Assembly: GCA_016932735.1 (NCBI GenBank)
Contig: JAFGCI010000002.1
Span: 62,001-126,000, forward strand
DNA: 64,000 nucleotides
Direction: 5' to 3'
DNA from: Candidatus Aenigmatarchaeota archaeon
GTDB lineage: Archaea > Aenigmatarchaeota > Aenigmatarchaeia > QMZP01 > QMZT01
Part shown: piece after piece, positions 1 to 10,800 of the stretch
Layout: the number at the start of each line of letters is the position of its first letter
How positions within the stretch are numbered: position 1 is the stretch's first letter
Program-made: the position numbers and the translations under genes
The notes under the pieces: generated by a model
The model's database searches: none
Seen by the model: only the letters and a program-made list of their open reading frames with translations
Told to the model about the DNA's origin: nothing

Positions 1-2390
1 TACAGCTCGACGGAACAACACTGACATCACCAACAATCGTAATTGGTGATACAGCAAAGACAGAAGACGTCATTGCCGGTATTGACATCGGTGCTGCTGT
101 AGCTGGTTTTGCAACAAACGATGTTACGTTGTCAGGCAGCGGTGCTTCGGCAACTGTGACAGGCGGAAAGGACATCTCGACAACAAACACCAAGTTGTAC
201 TTTGGAGATGCACTTAACAAAGCGGGTCTTAGGACAACTATGACAGCAAACGATTTGCCAACTGTTCTTGCATCAGGTTCTGTACAGGATACAGCCGGAG
301 CAGAATACACTTATGACCAGTACATCAACATGGGTGGAAGAACCGTAACTTTCGGAGACAGCGGTGGAGACCTTACTAACTCAGCACCGATAGTCGACTT
401 GGGTTACAGTGCAAGTTCGCCAGCATACACAATGAAAGTTGTCTTCAACAAGCCGATAAACATAACATCTGCTGATGTACAGACAAATACAGTTGAACTT
501 TTCGGTTCAACATGGACAATAGGTTCCACATCAACAGCAACATCGCTTGTACTTTTCGGCGGTTCAAACAAACAGGTACTTACAGAAGGAGACGAATCAT
601 TGACAGTATCCATTGATGGCGTTGACCACACGGTTCAGCTTCTTGGTGTATCTGATACAAACACGGTTGTTGTAAAAATCGATGGTGTGACAAAGACACT
701 TACAAAACAGCAGCAGTACACAATAAATGGCGCAGCTGGAAAGGTAGACGTATACGTAGAAGATGTCTATTACTACTCTAAGCAGGGAACAATAAGCCAG
801 GCACAGCTTAGCTTTGGTTCATCTAAAATCACATTAACAAGCGGACAGAGAGTAAAGGTAGGCACAACCGACTACATAGACGGAACTGAGGTAACACTTA
901 CAGGCAGCCCACTATCAACAATAGAAATAAAGGTTTCAGGTGGTGATACATCTACAGACTATGTAGCAGCAGGACAGAAATTAGTTGATCCTGTATTCGG
1001 TACGTTCGCATTGTCTTTCGGCGGCCTTACGCCAGAACCAATGGACAGCTCAAGAACACAGATTGAAGTGAGCACATCCGGTGACAGATCAGCAACACTT
1101 AAATTCACCGACTACAGAGGCATAGAAAAGTCGTTCGTATTCGCATACGACAACGATTCCGATGTCGCTGTGATGACATCGGCACTTCAAGACAGCAACA
1201 AATACAGAATCCATGTAGTTGAAGGCGAAGCAGTCAACCTCAGGGAATATGTAGTCTTGTCACAGGGAGAATTCTCGCACATGTACCAGGTGACAAACAT
1301 CAACAACGTAGGCGACGCACAGACAGCAGATGCAACAATACAGCTTACAGACGTGTTCTCCGGTGAGACAACAGACCTTGCTCTTGTAGGTCCGGGTTAC
1401 ACGAACGGAACAGCATACATAGACGGACAGACATACCTTATAAACGCAACAAGCACTGAAGTCAAATTCACATGGGGCGCCACTGCAACTTTCGGTGGTG
1501 TAGGAACAGAAACAGTTGTATTCCCAGGACTTTGGGGCAAGAACGGAGAATATGTTGTCTTGCTTGATAACAGGACACTGTCAGTAGCAAACGGTTCCTC
1601 ATACAGCTTCCCAGGAAGCACCACACCACAGACGCTTGTAAACACAACAAACTCGTATGACTTCGGACAGGTCACATACGTATTCAACTGGAACGGAGGC
1701 TTAACAGGTAGCCTTGTAAGCGTAGAAGGCGTATCAGCAGGACCTTTCCCAGCAGTGCTTGTCCTTGAGGAAAAGGGCAAGGATGCGTCCGGAACCGAGG
1801 TTCAGAATATAGCTGTTGTGGCAACAACAACAGGAAGTGCTTCACCATACAAAATGCAGGTAAGCAGCGATGTAGCATACTCAGACACTGCAGCCTTGGA
1901 AGACAAGACAACAGCAGACAGTTATGTAACATACGACATAGACAGATATGGATTATTTGGTGTAGTTGACTCTGAGAACCAGGGTAAAGTAACATTATAC
2001 TACCCGGATGACCAGGCAATAGCAAACGTCGCTATGGGCGCAGCTCCGGTCTGGACTGTCGGAAGCGGTTCTTCAGGCGGAACATACGCAGTCGCAGTTC
2101 CAATAAAGAATCCGATTGCAAAGTTCGCTGCTGAAGTAGACACAAACAATCTTGCAGGCGACCTTATCTTAATCGGCGGACCTTGCGTCAACGATTTGGT
2201 AAGAGATCTTCTTGCAGATGAAGGTCTGACTTGCGGAACATGGGACAAAACAACAGGCATAATCAGAGTTGTCGAGAATGCATTCAACAGCGGACAGAAA
2301 GCATTAATCGTTGCAGGAACGACAAAGACTGACACAAGGAACCTTGCAGACAACTACGTCATCAAGGGAACACTTGCATATGACAACTAA
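1..2390 (+). CDS. S-layer protein, C-terminal part (5' end outside window)
   Basis: The reading frame is open from base 3 with no stop before 2388-2390, so the start lies left of the window; the internal TTG at 129 is not a convincing start. About 795 residues are visible. They are rich in Thr, Ser, Val and Gly, consist of short beta-strand-like stretches, have no internal membrane segment, and contain only two cysteines, both near the C-terminus. The end has the pattern GGPCVNDLVRDLL...C...GLIRVVEN-like...ALIVAG, followed by a short tail. This resembles the C-terminal domain of archaeal (Methanococcus-type) S-layer proteins, where a GGP-x-N segment precedes a 'lose/keep' substrate-like fold. 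Expected role: the paracrystalline cell wall outside the membrane. Threonine codons are almost all ACA/ACT, a strong bias that fits high expression. Family assignment rests on pattern and composition only. Confidence 0.75.
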   Translation, partial: QLDGTTLTSPTIVIGDTAKTEDVIAGIDIGAAVAGFATNDVTLSGSGASATVTGGKDISTTNTKLYFGDALNKAGLRTTMTANDLPTVLASGSVQDTAGAEYTYDQYINMGGRTVTFGDSGGDLTNSAPIVDLGYSASSPAYTMKVVFNKPINITSADVQTNTVELFGSTWTIGSTSTATSLVLFGGSNKQVLTEGDESLTVSIDGVDHTVQLLGVSDTNTVVVKIDGVTKTLTKQQQYTINGAAGKVDVYVEDVYYYSKQGTISQAQLSFGSSKITLTSGQRVKVGTTDYIDGTEVTLTGSPLSTIEIKVSGGDTSTDYVAAGQKLVDPVFGTFALSFGGLTPEPMDSSRTQIEVSTSGDRSATLKFTDYRGIEKSFVFAYDNDSDVAVMTSALQDSNKYRIHVVEGEAVNLREYVVLSQGEFSHMYQVTNINNVGDAQTADATIQLTDVFSGETTDLALVGPGYTNGTAYIDGQTYLINATSTEVKFTWGATATFGGVGTETVVFPGLWGKNGEYVVLLDNRTLSVANGSSYSFPGSTTPQTLVNTTNSYDFGQVTYVFNWNGGLTGSLVSVEGVSAGPFPAVLVLEEKGKDASGTEVQNIAVVATTTGSASPYKMQVSSDVAYSDTAALEDKTTADSYVTYDIDRYGLFGVVDSENQGKVTLYYPDDQAIANVAMGAAPVWTVGSGSSGGTYAVAVPIKNPIAKFAAEVDTNNLAGDLILIGGPCVNDLVRDLLADEGLTCGTWDKTTGIIRVVENAFNSGQKALIVAGTTKTDTRNLADNYVIKGTLAYDN

Positions 2391-2403
2391 AAGATAAAGG
2401 ATT

Positions 2404-2436
2404 AATTCCTTTTCTTTCTTTTTCTTTTATTTTAAG
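2404..2436 (+). terminator. T-rich terminator of the S-layer gene
   Basis: Just after the S-layer stop codon the plus strand carries several runs of T interrupted by single C residues. No hairpin precedes it. This is the usual look of archaeal intrinsic termination. Confidence 0.6.
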
Positions 2437-2479
2437 CGAATTAGTTATGGCTATATCTTCATTCAAGAAAGAGTAAAGG

Positions 2480-2628
2480 GGCCGCGGCCGAGACTTCCAG
2501 AGTTTTCATTATTCTTCCACTTGAGTGCTTCTTTGCAGAAGCGTCAGCTCTCGGAAAGAAGGCCTCATTTGAACTCGGACTAAGGGATCCACAGTCCCTT
2601 GTGCTAACCAGGTTACACAACCGCGGCC
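2480..2628 (-). tRNA. tRNA-His(GTG) with an intron in the T-arm
   Basis: Read on the minus strand, the acceptor stem GCCGCGG (2627-2621) pairs with CCGCGGC (2487-2481). The discriminator is C73 at 2480, and a G is encoded at -1 (2628), both hallmarks of tRNA-His. The anticodon stem AGGGA/TCCCT encloses loop CTGTGGA with anticodon GTG (2592-2590). The T-stem strand CCGAG and loop TTCAAAT are separated from the matching CTCGG (2492-2488) by about 74 nt, roughly 2493-2566, which is an intron at or near position 59/60 of the T-loop. The intron's 5' GAGG can pair with TCTC at the start of the second exon, giving a relaxed bulge-helix-bulge. The splice register is uncertain by 1-2 nt. CCA is not encoded. 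Confidence 0.88.
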
Positions 2629-2650
2629 ATAGTTCTACTTTATTCTTTTA

Positions 2651-2661
2651 TTATTTTATAT
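2651..2661 (-). promoter_or_regulatory. TATA box for tRNA-His
   Basis: On the minus strand ATATAAAATAA lies about 25-30 nt upstream of the encoded G-1 of tRNA-His, the normal spacing of an archaeal box A. Confidence 0.6.
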
Positions 2662-2693
2662 TGTTTTCCTTTATGATTCCTCTCAGGTTATTC

Positions 2694-4835
2694 CTATATA
2701 ATATTCTGGACTGACTGGGCTATAAGGTCCCCGAACATCATGCTTGAGCCCAAAGCCACCATGAAATAAATTATAACGGAAATAATCAGTATTTTTCCGG
2801 CCAGATACCACTGCATTGTCTTGTTATCCCCGTGGGTTATTTTCGTAATGAAAATAGCCAGAATTATTATTATCTCTATAAGATACGTACCTATTATCAG
2901 CTGGAATACAGCAGGTGCAATTGAGCTTCCGCCGCTTCCCAGAATCGAAGAGTCCATCAGCGCCTCTCCCATGCCAAGTTCGCCTCCGGCCGTCATTGCC
3001 TTGAGTCTAGAGCCAAGAATACTAAGGACGTTGATAATAATCTGCGCCATGGCAACTACAAGTCCTGTTATCATTGGGGTGAGCATGTAAGCCTGGAAAT
3101 TCATGGAAGACACGGATTCGGACAGGATGTCCCTTAGATATTCCTGTGTCTCCCTTATGTTCTTGAGATACCTTGATATTATAAGCATGCTCTCTGAAGC
3201 GTATTTCACGCCTTTCTGGGCTATGTCTATTATCATGTACATTATGTTCTTTACCAGATGGCTCGGATAATAATGGATTGCGCCGTATTGTTCGTTAAAG
3301 AAGGCTTCGCGGAATGTCATTCCAAGGTTCCTTATGTTCATAAGGGCTCTTGAGAAGAGCCCCGCAATCTTCAGATCCTTGACGTCCTGTATCGAGTTCT
3401 CGAGAGCCAGTTCCGTGGGAACACCTCCGGAAATCCTGTTTCCGAACTGGAAAAGAGCGACCTCGAATTCCATCTCAGTGTCCTCGACAGTGGACTGGAT
3501 ACCCATCTTCTGGTAATTCGTAAGGAAGAAATACAGGGCGAGGCTCATGCTTATACCAAGAGTAATGAGCATGGACATGGCCATAGAGATGAATGAGCAA
3601 TTCTCAACTTCGCTTCCAAAGAAGTTGCAGGCATCCCCCATCTCCTTATCCGGTATCAGTGTCTGCATGTTTGAGGAAAAGAAAAGGACGGGAATGAATG
3701 CCAGGACGAAAAGCACGAGAATGCTGAGGGGAAGTACAGGAATGCTGTACTTTTTGCTACCCTTTCCTATATTGAAACAACCCTTCTTTGGAACGTCCGG
3801 GTGGGCCGATATGTCTACCTGAGAGAATGTGGAGGGACGTTTCTTCAATATTGTATTGATAAACCAGACTATGAATAGCGGCAGAGCTATATTATACATC
3901 GCTATTAAATGCCATGGTGATATCATATCAGCAAGGAAGACGGCCGCGAGCGGAGCCATGACAGATCCCATTACAGGCATTATGATACCCATCATATGGA
4001 TTACCATAACAGGTGTGTTCAGTTCCTGTGCATAATGTTTCATCCTTGTTTTCGTGCCATCCAGAATTATATTCAAGGATTCGTCGAGCATCGTTTCTGC
4101 CCTGTCCGGAGGCTCCAGCTGCGAATCCCTGATAAGCCTCAATGATTCAGCGAATTCGGAGTTGTCCTGCTTCCATTTAGAAATATAATCGGTAAGGGCT
4201 GCGTTTGCGGAAGTATATCCTCCCATCTCTATGCTCCAGAGCAAACGGCGCATATCCCAGGCGAGCTCTCCTGAAACATTTGCCGCTGCAAACCTGAGAG
4301 CCCTTTCAAGATTAGGGGATATTCTCATTGAGATGACCATATAAAGGACGGCAAGGACTACCTGAGAGCTTGCATTTATCCTGAATTCCTTGGCCATTAT
4401 AGACGGATATATTATGAAATAGTAGGCAAGGCCTATTCCTCCCATCAGAATGAATAACAAAGCCATGGGAGTTACTCCGAGAACTACCACAACTATCCCT
4501 ATTATTGAAAATGCTATTATTGTCAGGACAGAAAGGGCGAAAACGTCTGAGGGTGTAACAGTAGAACCGGCGAAAATCAGGGCGCTTTCTATTTTTTGTT
4601 TGGTGTTTCCCCCCATGTCAACCTTCAGTATCTTTCCGGCAACTGAACAGAGTTTTTCGAACCATGACCTGTGCTGAAGGTCTTTCTGTTTATAAAGCTT
4701 GAACTCTTTTGAAAGGGTGGTCGGTCTCATCTTTCTGTACTGTTCGTACAGCTGTTTATATCTCTCCCTGTAATAAGTAGCCTTGGCAGCTCTTATTTCC
4801 TCTGTTTTTTTCTTTCTGCCGCCAAATAAACCCAT
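2694..4835 (-). CDS. TadC/FlaJ-like type II/IV secretion membrane platform protein
   Basis: The 713-residue integral membrane protein has a basic, helical cytoplasmic N-terminus (about residues 1-90), then membrane segments near 100-150 and 265-330. After a hydrophilic linker come further segments near 365-390, 415-440, 575-610, 640-665 and 685-705. The cytoplasmic stretches between them (residues about 155-260 and 450-570) have the helical character of the T2SSF (GspF/TadC/FlaJ) domain, apparently two copies as in archaeal FlaJ/TadC fusions. Such proteins form the membrane platform on which a GspE/FlaI ATPase acts to assemble or export pilus-like structures. It is the last gene of the operon with the ATPase (23744-25993) and the giant gene, starting 51 bp after the giant gene's stop. 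A plausible ribosome site (AAAGGAAG) precedes the ATG. Confidence 0.8.
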   Translation of the reverse strand: MGLFGGRKKKTEEIRAAKATYYRERYKQLYEQYRKMRPTTLSKEFKLYKQKDLQHRSWFEKLCSVAGKILKVDMGGNTKQKIESALIFAGSTVTPSDVFALSVLTIIAFSIIGIVVVVLGVTPMALLFILMGGIGLAYYFIIYPSIMAKEFRINASSQVVLAVLYMVISMRISPNLERALRFAAANVSGELAWDMRRLLWSIEMGGYTSANAALTDYISKWKQDNSEFAESLRLIRDSQLEPPDRAETMLDESLNIILDGTKTRMKHYAQELNTPVMVIHMMGIIMPVMGSVMAPLAAVFLADMISPWHLIAMYNIALPLFIVWFINTILKKRPSTFSQVDISAHPDVPKKGCFNIGKGSKKYSIPVLPLSILVLFVLAFIPVLFFSSNMQTLIPDKEMGDACNFFGSEVENCSFISMAMSMLITLGISMSLALYFFLTNYQKMGIQSTVEDTEMEFEVALFQFGNRISGGVPTELALENSIQDVKDLKIAGLFSRALMNIRNLGMTFREAFFNEQYGAIHYYPSHLVKNIMYMIIDIAQKGVKYASESMLIISRYLKNIRETQEYLRDILSESVSSMNFQAYMLTPMITGLVVAMAQIIINVLSILGSRLKAMTAGGELGMGEALMDSSILGSGGSSIAPAVFQLIIGTYLIEIIIILAIFITKITHGDNKTMQWYLAGKILIISVIIYFMVALGSSMMFGDLIAQSVQNII

Positions 4836-4886
4836 GTATATCTATTATCTTCGCTTCCTTTAAAGAATTATATGAGGACACCGGCA

Positions 4887-7800
4887 CTAATAATTATCTG
4901 AAGGCATTGTGGCATCGTTTGAGGATGATGACGCGGCATTGCTCCGGGTGACACCAACTGACTGGCTCCCCTGATTATCTTCATCTATCTCAAATTCTAT
5001 CTTATGGTAACCGGTTCCCATTCTTATCCTCCCGTCAGTCCCGCCGGTCATATCCAGTTTATTATCCAGAAGTATCTTTATCGGATACTCGCTTCCAAAG
5101 CCGAAAGCAAAGGACGGTGTTATTTTAGTGAAGAATTCACCTGTCCTTATCATATCTATCCTTCTGTCTATTGTCTTGTTGTCGCCCTTGGTCACCGCAA
5201 ATAAAATTGCAGGGTTGGTGAAAGATTGCTCAAGGCTGACTGAAGGTCCCAATAAGGATGCAGAAGGGAATACCCCCATTCCGCTTTCTGAAACGGGTGC
5301 GAATACATATCCCTGCTCTCCAAATGAAATGTAATATCTCCTTTCTGGTCTCATCGAACTTACAGAATGTCCTAATGAAACATCAAGACTGTTGGAATTT
5401 GTCTTTATTTCAATGTTTAGTGTTCCTATTGCTCCAAATGTATCGTTCCCCTGTTGAGGCTGGTATCCTGCTTTTGAAAGCGAAACATAATACCTGTACA
5501 GACCTTTCTGATTCACAAGGTAATAATATTCGTATCTTTCCGAAGTGCTGTTGTATATCATCGCTGCCTGGTTGATTATAATTATTCCGGTGCTGTCCTC
5601 TTCAATGGTCATAAGTGCTGTTGCGCTCAGAACATCGCCTCCTGCAATGTCCGAATAATCAGACCATATCGTTATGTTGGATCCTATGCCAGGAAGCCGC
5701 GGATCGGTTCCTATGGAAAGTCCGGTCGCATGTATCCACTCGGTTCCATTGCAGTATTTAATGCCGACAACGTCTCCTGCATATCTTATATTGAAACTAC
5801 CGCTACCACAGGAATACAATTCTCCGTTTTCGCAAAGGACGTTAAGTATGCTGGTATCGTCATTGAGTGTATTTCCATTATAACAACATGCCATGCCCTG
5901 TGTATTCACAGACTGCTGGAAGCTGTCGCTTCCGTCGTCTCCGCAACAGCTCGAATCTGTTCCGGTTCCATAATCAAGCCATGAATATGGTGTGCATCCT
6001 GTTGAGTCTATGCAGTAATACTCTTCTTCATCCCTCTCCAGATAATAGCATGAATTGGTGCATATGTAATCGCTGGACGGGCAGGTTTCAGGTGTTCTTC
6101 CATTGCACTCAATATCACCTGTTACGAATGTCCTGTAAGCCGAGAAGCTTCCGTTGTTTCCTGCATTATCTCTGGCCCGGACTCTCCAGTAATATTCTGT
6201 ATGGTCATCAAGAAGGGCAATATAGCTGGTCTGAGCTGTAACCGCATTGACGTCCGGAGAGCTGAAAAGAGAATTGGTATCAACCTGTATCAGATAGTCT
6301 TGCGTCCCTGAAGGGCCGTTGTCTGTCACTGAGCTCCACTGGAAGGTTTGGTAAGCCTGATTGCATTTGTCATCTGCCGGAGAAATCAGTACCGGTACTG
6401 GCGGAGCACTCTTGTCAATCATTATCTGGAAGCTTCCTATGGATGATGAAGAGCCTGCATTGTCCCAGACCTGATATCTGACAGCAGTATCTATGTTGTT
6501 TGTGTATTCAAGCCTGTATGGAGCTGACAAAACAACATATGGCGTGCATCCTGAGCCTTCGCAATATCTCACTTCATCTATTCCGGAGCCGCCAGTATCT
6601 GCTGGACTTAACTGGACAGTCTGGTCTGTATTGACCCATTGACCATTGTAGGTGTAATTGTCTCCGATTGTCGGTGGCAGCGCGTCTACCAGAATTTCAA
6701 TTCCAGATGATGTTGTATTCCTGTTTTCAACGTTGTCTATAACGCTCCAGCAGAAGTATTTGTATTCAACAAGATTTACAGGAACGGTGTATTCTGTCCA
6801 TGTGGATGCCGAGAATGCCGGACAGGATAACAGGTCTGACAGGTAATAGTAATCTCCTGAAGCGTTGCATCCCGATAAAGAATCGCTGCATGACAATGTT
6901 ATAATTGCTGTTGTATTCTGCCAGATTGTCGGAACTCCGGACAATATTCCATTAGGTGCTGAATAATCGGTAACCACATCAACTGTATCATATTGCGTGT
7001 TTGTTGCCTGGTCCCAGCACGTCACAGTCAGTCTGTGCCATCCTTCTGAAAGGCTCGTGAGATTATAATCTGCAGTTCCCGAAACAAGATTATCGCTGTT
7101 CATTCCAATCTGAATTCCGCTGACGTTATCTGAGACATTGCAGTTAACAAGATATGTATTCGCGAAATCTGCTTCAACGTTCACATATGAAACGCTGAAC
7201 ATATCGTATGGGTCTGGCGAGATTATATTCACACCGGGATTATCCGTATCGACGCTTACATTCTCTTCGTTTGTTGAACGATAATAACCGATTACGTCAT
7301 AGGCACGGATTGTGTAATAATAGGTCGTATTAGACATCAATCCTGTATCAGTAAAGTCTGTCGTGCCGTTTCCAAGTATCTGAACCAGTGAATAGGTTTC
7401 CGGAGCTCTCAATGGCGATGTGCTTCTCCTCCATATCTCATATTTTGTTATGTATGAACTGACATCGTTTGCAGGCGACCATAACATTGTAACATTTCCT
7501 GTTGTAGACCAGCCGCCCATTTCGGTAAGAGAGAATGATTCCGGCGGTGTTGTGTCATAAACGGTTGTATCGGATGCAAGTATCTGCTGCGTATTGTTCA
7601 GATAGTCTCTGAACTGTACATATATCGTATGTGAACCATCACTTGCCAGACAGCCATAAGTTGCATCTGTTATATTGAAGGATGAATATGATACAACATA
7701 AGCCAACCAATCCGTCCAGCTACCTGAGTCACATGACAGTCTCATTTCATCTGCTCCCGTTGACGATATTGAAAGGTCGGGTGTGGTGTCGTTTGTATAA

Positions 7801-10800
7801 CCGGAAGTATCAGATATTAATATCGAGCCTGTTGTCGGTGGCGTATTGTCTATCACAAAAGTTCCTGCTGGATTAAGGTAATCACTGGAGCTCTGCAGGT
7901 CTGTTGCATTGCATCTCAGGTCAACTCCTCCCTGACTCGCAACCAAAGAAATGTTCCAATCATAAGAACCATCTGCATCCTGATATGCTATCGAATTCCA
8001 TGAACCGTCGTAGTATGCTTCTATATTATAATAGACTGTATCCTCTGGGTCTGTATCTGTGGAACCGCTGCATGATATGCTTATCGTATCAAGGTCTCCG
8101 CCATAGGTTCCTGATGCAGGAGTCAATGTTGTCGGAACTGTCGGTGGAGTGCTTACAACTGTGACTATTCCGGTCGAATTGACCCAGTTTCCCCACTCAT
8201 AGCCGTCGTAGACTCTTTGGGAACATGTTATATTGTCGCCTCTGTCTCCATAGCAGGGCTGGCCTAAATCCAATGTTTGGGAAGTCTCTCCTGAAATTAC
8301 AGAGCCGTTTACATACCATATATATTCCCTGCCCTGAAGAACGTCTTCATCATCGTTGTCCGTGAATGTCCCGTTGTTGCATAGAACAACCGCATCTGTT
8401 ACAGGTGCCGTATCATTTATCATGAATGAGCCGACCGTCGGAAGCTGGTTTTTCACAACAAAAACGGACTGCGATGATAAGTTCGTGTTTCCCGCAAAGT
8501 CTGATGCGTACCATCTGTAGCTTACAGTTTCATGGGCACTATAGTTTCCTATACCGGCTTCAAAAGAATAAACGTTTCCGTTTCTCTGGCTCACTGTATA
8601 ATTTGAAAGCCCGTTAAGCTCAAATAAAACCTCTTCTACTCCTGAAACAATGTCTGTTATGGTCACGTTTGCTGTAAAGCTCTGGTCTTCGTGAGGCTGA
8701 ACCGGAGTCTGCCCGTAAGTTGAGAATTGTGGATAACCGACATCGGAAACGAATGTAACGGATTCGGTCATATTGACGTTTCCGCCGGTGTCATTGGCGG
8801 CAACTCTCACTGTATTCGAGCCTTCTGTCACTGTAAGTATAGTGCTCGCGCAATTGAAAGTCGTGTTTGTTAGCCATCCATTTAAAGAATACCAGCAGCT
8901 GTCAAGATTTATATCTGATATCGTCGTATCCATGTTTATGGATAAAGAGCTGTAATTATAATTTTCTACAGGCGATGTTATGATTATTGAGGGAGGAAGA
9001 GTGTCAACGGTGAAATACAATATCTCAGTATTGTTCAGATTCCCCGCCGTATCGTTGGTCTGGACGCTTATGTAATAATTTCCGTCAGAAACTACATTGA
9101 ATGTTGTATTACCTGAAAGATAATTGTTAGCTCCTCCGTTCAACTTATACCATGACTGGTTTATTCCGGAAAGTGCATCATAGGTTCCGTAATTCAACGG
9201 AATGCCGGTCTGGTATGCATAGGTGATGTTATCAGGTTCGTAGATGAAAACATCCGGATAAATCTTGTCAATCGCAACCTGCTGCTGGTTAACCGTTTCG
9301 ATGTTGTTCAAAGTGTCGTTCGCATAGAATCTTATATAATTGATTGCATTTGTTGTGATTGTTACAGGAATTGTATATTCCGTGTCCGGCACGCAGGAGC
9401 CCGCCTGGTCAACACAATATAATATGGTATCGCATCCAGCCGGACTGTCCGAACAGATTAGCTGGATTGTCTGGTCCGAATTATACCATGCAGATGAAGT
9501 GAAGTTGGAACTTGTTGACGGTGGTGTATTGTCTATCGTAAATGTGCCTGCAGGATTCAAATATCCACTGGTTTCTGTCATATCGGTTGCATTGCATCTT
9601 ATATCGACATTGGATTGGCTTGACAAAGATGAAATGTTCCAGTCATACGAACCGTCTGCGTCCTGATAAGCTATTGAATACCATGAACCGTCATAGTATG
9701 CATCGATATTGTAATAAATTGCATCAATATCATCATCGGTTGAACCGGAACAGCTTATTGGAACGATGTCGCTGTCTCCGCCGTACAGACCTGTTGTTGG
9801 TGTGAGAGTTGTTGGTGTTGTCGGCGCCGTGTTTGCAATTAAAACACTATCTGACAAAGCCGTTCCATTTTCATATACGTCATAGGGTACGATAGTGCAA
9901 TTCCATGTATCGTCCTTAGTAGTGTTTCCGGACTGCAGAACCACGCTTGTGGCCGAAGTATAGACCGATGTGTTTTGTATGCTATTCTTAATCCAGATAA
10001 AGTAATAGTTCTGGCCGTCTCCTTCATTATCGCTCCATCCCGAAACGGAACATGTCAAATCATTGGTTGTGAATGGGCTATCAGGTGTAACATTAACTAA
10101 TGATATTGCAGGTTTTGTATTCTCTGTAAAGCTTCTTGAAGCTTCTGCTCCGAGATTTCCGATGCTGTCGTTAGCATAGACACGGAAACTATATGAATTT
10201 CCGTCTGTTGTTGCCTTGGTAGCGTAGCATGTGACTGAATTTCCTGTTCCAACTTTAGTCATCGTCTCATTCTGTCCGTCCCAGTCGAGCGTGCATGTAT
10301 CAACATTCATCGTTGCGTCTGATACGGTGACATTGATTGTCACGCTGTTGCTTATCTGCCTGCTGTTATCTCCCGGTGTCGGAAGGACATATGTGACTGT
10401 TGGTGCCTGCGTGTCAACTGTTATACCAATTGAATCCTGTTGCACGTTTCCTGCCTGGTCCCAGCACGTGACAGTTAAAGTATGAGCTCCTTCTGAAAGG
10501 CTTCCGAAAGTATAATCGGCAGTTCCTGAGACAAGGTTGTCATTGTTCATTGGGTGCGGAACAGATTCAACATCGTCGGTTGCATTGCAGTTGACAAGAT
10601 ATGTATTCGCGAAGTCGGCGAATATCTGGACGATCTGCGTATCGAACTCATCGTCCTGAGATGGTGATGTTATGGTCACTCCGGGATTGTCCGTATCGAT
10701 TTGTATTGAGCCTTCATTGCTGTCTCTTACATTATCTGCATTGTCAACAGCCTTTATTGTATAATAATAAGTGGTGTTTGAGAATCTTCCTTCATCTGTA

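Noticed and set aside
129-2390. TTG at 129 as the start of the S-layer gene
   Set aside because: The frame is open to the window edge with the same kind of sequence, there is no ribosome site or promoter, and S-layer proteins need a signal peptide that is not present here.
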